Shown here: positions 33,000 to 34,708 of the stretch, piece after piece
How the letters are laid out: each line of letters begins with the position of its first letter
Position numbering within the stretch: the stretch's first letter is position 1
DNA from: an uncultured Flavobacteriales bacterium
Lineage (GTDB): Bacteria; Bacteroidota; Bacteroidia; Flavobacteriales; Crocinitomicaceae
Assembly: GCA_946478775.1 (NCBI GenBank)
Contig: CAMLDR010000023.1
Location: 1 to 34,708, forward strand
Length of the DNA: 34,708 bases
Direction of reading: 5' to 3'
Translations under genes and position numbers: made by a program
The notes under the pieces: generated by a model
Databases searched by the model: none
Told to the model about the DNA's origin: nothing
What the model saw: only the letters and a program-made list of their open reading frames with translations

Positions 33000-33934
33000 T
33001 TGCTTTACTTAGCTTGATCCTCTTTCTTGGCAGCTGCACCAAGGAAGTCAAAATAGATATTCCCGGCTACGAGGAAAAAGTAGTGATCGACGGGCGTATC
33101 GAAACGGGAATGCCACCGATCGTGCTAATTTCCAAAACACAGGACATTTATTCTCCCACCACTTTGGACGCATTTCTCAACAGCTTCCAATCGGGTGCAA
33201 CCGTAACTGTTTCAGACGGAACAACCACCGTGGTCCTGGATCAGATCTGTTCTGACAATCTTCCTCCGGGAACAGAAGCCATGGCAGCCGCCTTGTTTGG
33301 AATTCCTGTGGAAGAGCTCGCAAACTATCACTTGTGTGCCTACTCTACTTTCAATCCTGCTATTTGGGGACAAGTAGGAAAAACCTATTCGTTGAAGGTT
33401 GAATTAAACGGCGAAGTTTTTACTTCCAGCACTCAAATCGTAAATCCAACAAACCTGGACAATGTTTATTGGGTGCAGGATCCCGGAGCAAATCCCGGAT
33501 ACGGTTATTCCTGGGCAACTTTGACAGATCCTCCCGGATTTGATGCCTATATGTGGGAAGTGAAACGTATCAATACGGTGAATGGAACTACGAAAGATCC
33601 GGCATTCAAGGCAACATTCAGCCCGGTAATCGATGATGAATTCTTTGGCGGGCAAACATTCAACTTTTTTTATGAGAATCCGTTTACCTGGGACGATGAA
33701 ACGGTTGCAGATGCCAACAAAGGCTATTACAAAGAAGGAGATTCGGTCGTGATTAAGTTCTCTAAGATCGATGCGAATGTATACGAATTTTTAGAGAAAA
33801 AATACATGCAGCTGGGCACAGCCGGAAACCCGTTTGCTTCACCGACAACGATTCCTTCCAATATTCAGGGAGGCGCAATCGGGCTTTGGGCAGGATATTC
33901 CCCGACATTTGATACGCTTTATTGTACTCCATAG
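32981..33934 (+). CDS. DUF4249 lipoprotein, receptor partner
   Basis: This is a 317-residue lipoprotein. The signal peptide ends in lipobox L-G-S-C19, followed by TKEVKIDIPGYEEKVVIDGRIETGMPPIVLISKTQDIYSP, the diagnostic N-terminal part of DUF4249. The remainder is beta-rich with no catalytic motif. Proteins of this family are usually encoded just downstream of a TonB-dependent receptor and may act as its surface-exposed lid or substrate-binding partner (inferred from context, not proven). Its ATG lies 19 bases inside the receptor gene, so translation is coupled. It ends with TAG. Confidence 0.88.
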   Translation: MEFRVLIALLSLILFLGSCTKEVKIDIPGYEEKVVIDGRIETGMPPIVLISKTQDIYSPTTLDAFLNSFQSGATVTVSDGTTTVVLDQICSDNLPPGTEAMAAALFGIPVEELANYHLCAYSTFNPAIWGQVGKTYSLKVELNGEVFTSSTQIVNPTNLDNVYWVQDPGANPGYGYSWATLTDPPGFDAYMWEVKRINTVNGTTKDPAFKATFSPVIDDEFFGGQTFNFFYENPFTWDDETVADANKGYYKEGDSVVIKFSKIDANVYEFLEKKYMQLGTAGNPFASPTTIPSNIQGGAIGLWAGYSPTFDTLYCTP

Positions 33935-33945
33935 AAGTTCAAAGA

Positions 33946-33994
33946 GTTCAAAAGTTAAATAAGTTCAATGGATTGAACATTTGAACTTTTGAAC
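33946..33994. repeat. TTGAAC/GTTCAA imperfect inverted repeat (possible terminator)
   Basis: GTTCAAAAGTT ... AAGTTCAAT (33946-33969) pairs, with a short slip, with ATTGAACATTTGAACTTTTGAAC (written here as 33972-33994). It can form a long AT-rich hairpin just after the DUF4249 gene. The same short unit occurs at 5041-5070. Confidence 0.5.
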
Positions 33995-34066
33995 CCTGCC
34001 AAGGTTTTGAACTATCTATTGTTATTTCATTTTAACATTTTTAGCTTTCAGCTTTCAGATAGATAT

Positions 34067-34074
34067 TAACTTTG
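34067..34074 (+). promoter_or_regulatory. Candidate -7 element for the acyltransferase gene (TAACTTTG)
   Basis: This exact TAnnTTTG match ends 4 bases before the ATG at 34079, so a transcript from here would be leaderless or nearly so. No clear TTG at -33. Confidence 0.42.
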
Positions 34075-34078
34075 CAGC

Positions 34079-34708
34079 ATGAAACAATACGAAGATTTCA
34101 TTAACGTACGGAGATTAATCCAAAGTAAAAATCCACGTTTGATTAAATGGATCCCGGGTTTTATCATCCGGTACTTGGAACGGATTCTTCATCAGAAGGA
34201 AATCAATGAGTTTTTAAGTACTCACGATTCCAGGAACCAGGATTTTTGCAAGGAAGTATTGGCAGAAATCGGTGTAACTTATTCTATTTCTGGAATCGAA
34301 AACATCCCAAAAACAGGAAAATGCGTGATCGTCATGAATCATCCGCTCGGAGGAATGGATGCGATGGCTTTAGTTGACGGATTGCGTGACCACAGAAGAG
34401 ACATCAAATTCATCGTCAACGACTTACTCCTGAACCTGGAACCATTGAAGGATATCTTTGTCGGAATTAATAAACACGGAAAAACGAAAAGCAGTTCGCT
34501 GCTCCAGGTCAACAGCCTTTTTTCATCAGATCAACTGGTTTGCGTCTTTCCCGCCGGATTGGTCAGCAGAAAAAAGAACGGGGTGGTGAAAGACCTGGAT
34601 TGGAAAAAAGCATTCGTAAAACAAGCCCGTTTAAACGATCAGTTGATTGTTCCGGTGCATATTGACGGAGAATTGTCGAACTTCTTTTATCGCTTGTCAA
34701 ATTTTCGT
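34079..34708 (+). CDS. Lysophospholipid/1-acylglycerol-phosphate-type acyltransferase, cut by window end
   Basis: Only the first 210 residues are visible; the frame is still open at the right edge. The catalytic block VMNHPLGGMDAMALVDGL has His and Asp spaced by five residues rather than the usual four of PlsC enzymes. The second motif is VCVFPAGLVSRKKNGVVKDLDWKKAFVKQARLNDQLIVPVHIDG (the FPAG block, which binds the glycerol or acceptor phosphate). Such NHPLGG proteins in Bacteroidota are, from memory, related to O-acyltransferases that make amino-acid (ornithine/glycine) lipids, so that role is as likely as phosphatidic acid synthesis. The start ATG 34079 is 5 bases after an exact TAACTTTG box. 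No transmembrane segment is obvious apart from the weakly hydrophobic WIPGFIIRYL. Confidence 0.82.
   Translation, partial: MKQYEDFINVRRLIQSKNPRLIKWIPGFIIRYLERILHQKEINEFLSTHDSRNQDFCKEVLAEIGVTYSISGIENIPKTGKCVIVMNHPLGGMDAMALVDGLRDHRRDIKFIVNDLLLNLEPLKDIFVGINKHGKTKSSSLLQVNSLFSSDQLVCVFPAGLVSRKKNGVVKDLDWKKAFVKQARLNDQLIVPVHIDGELSNFFYRLSNFR

Overview
The window looks like chromosomal DNA from a Bacteroidota bacterium, probably Flavobacteriales; a Crocinitomicaceae/Fluviicola-like lineage is my impression, not a demonstrated placement. Support comes from secreted proteins with type IX secretion (T9SS) C-terminal signals of both type A (kelch protein, 22236-23396) and type B (955-aa protein, 12815-15682), a TonB-dependent receptor paired with a DUF4249 lipoprotein, an HU-CCDC81/SPOR membrane protein, a transketolase split into two polypeptides, an ECF sigma / short membrane protein / Spy-like sensor triad, and repeated TAnnTTTG boxes (the Bacteroidota -7 promoter element) upstream of genes. 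I see no tRNA, rRNA, CRISPR array, phage, transposase or integrase.

Layout. 1-2698: 3' end of a 2-oxoacid dehydrogenase E1 gene, then a possible metal-handling set (Cys/His membrane protein, CxxCxC beta-barrel protein, His-rich lipoprotein). 2770-5387: endonuclease III without Fe-S ligands, a lipoprotein, and a small DUF4287/cupin/ABM-like group. 5415-8039 (minus): DctA and an MFS carrier. 8234-11616 (plus): RibD, a metallo-beta-lactamase-fold hydrolase, and the HU/SPOR protein. 11692-16032 (minus): GAPDH, then the T9SS type B protein translationally coupled to a small secreted protein. 16169-22128 (plus): a tightly packed run of transketolase N, a secreted vWA protein, transketolase C, ECF sigma factor, a probable anti-sigma gene broken by an in-frame TAG, a Spy-like sensor and a class-III aminotransferase, closed by a strong palindromic terminator. 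22236-25623: kelch/T9SS protein and a FUSC membrane protein. 25683-30508 (minus): bioA, bioD, a small secreted protein and pheT. 30606 to the end (plus): TonB receptor plus DUF4249 lipoprotein, and the start of an acyltransferase cut by the window edge.

Most of the window is housekeeping. The points that deserve attention are the interrupted anti-sigma gene inside the transketolase/sigma run, the vWA gene wedged between the two transketolase halves, the cluster-less endonuclease III, the Cys/His-rich cluster at the left end, and several families of short intergenic repeats, some of which form terminators or abut promoter-like boxes. I did not find a clear, wholly new defence or metabolic system.
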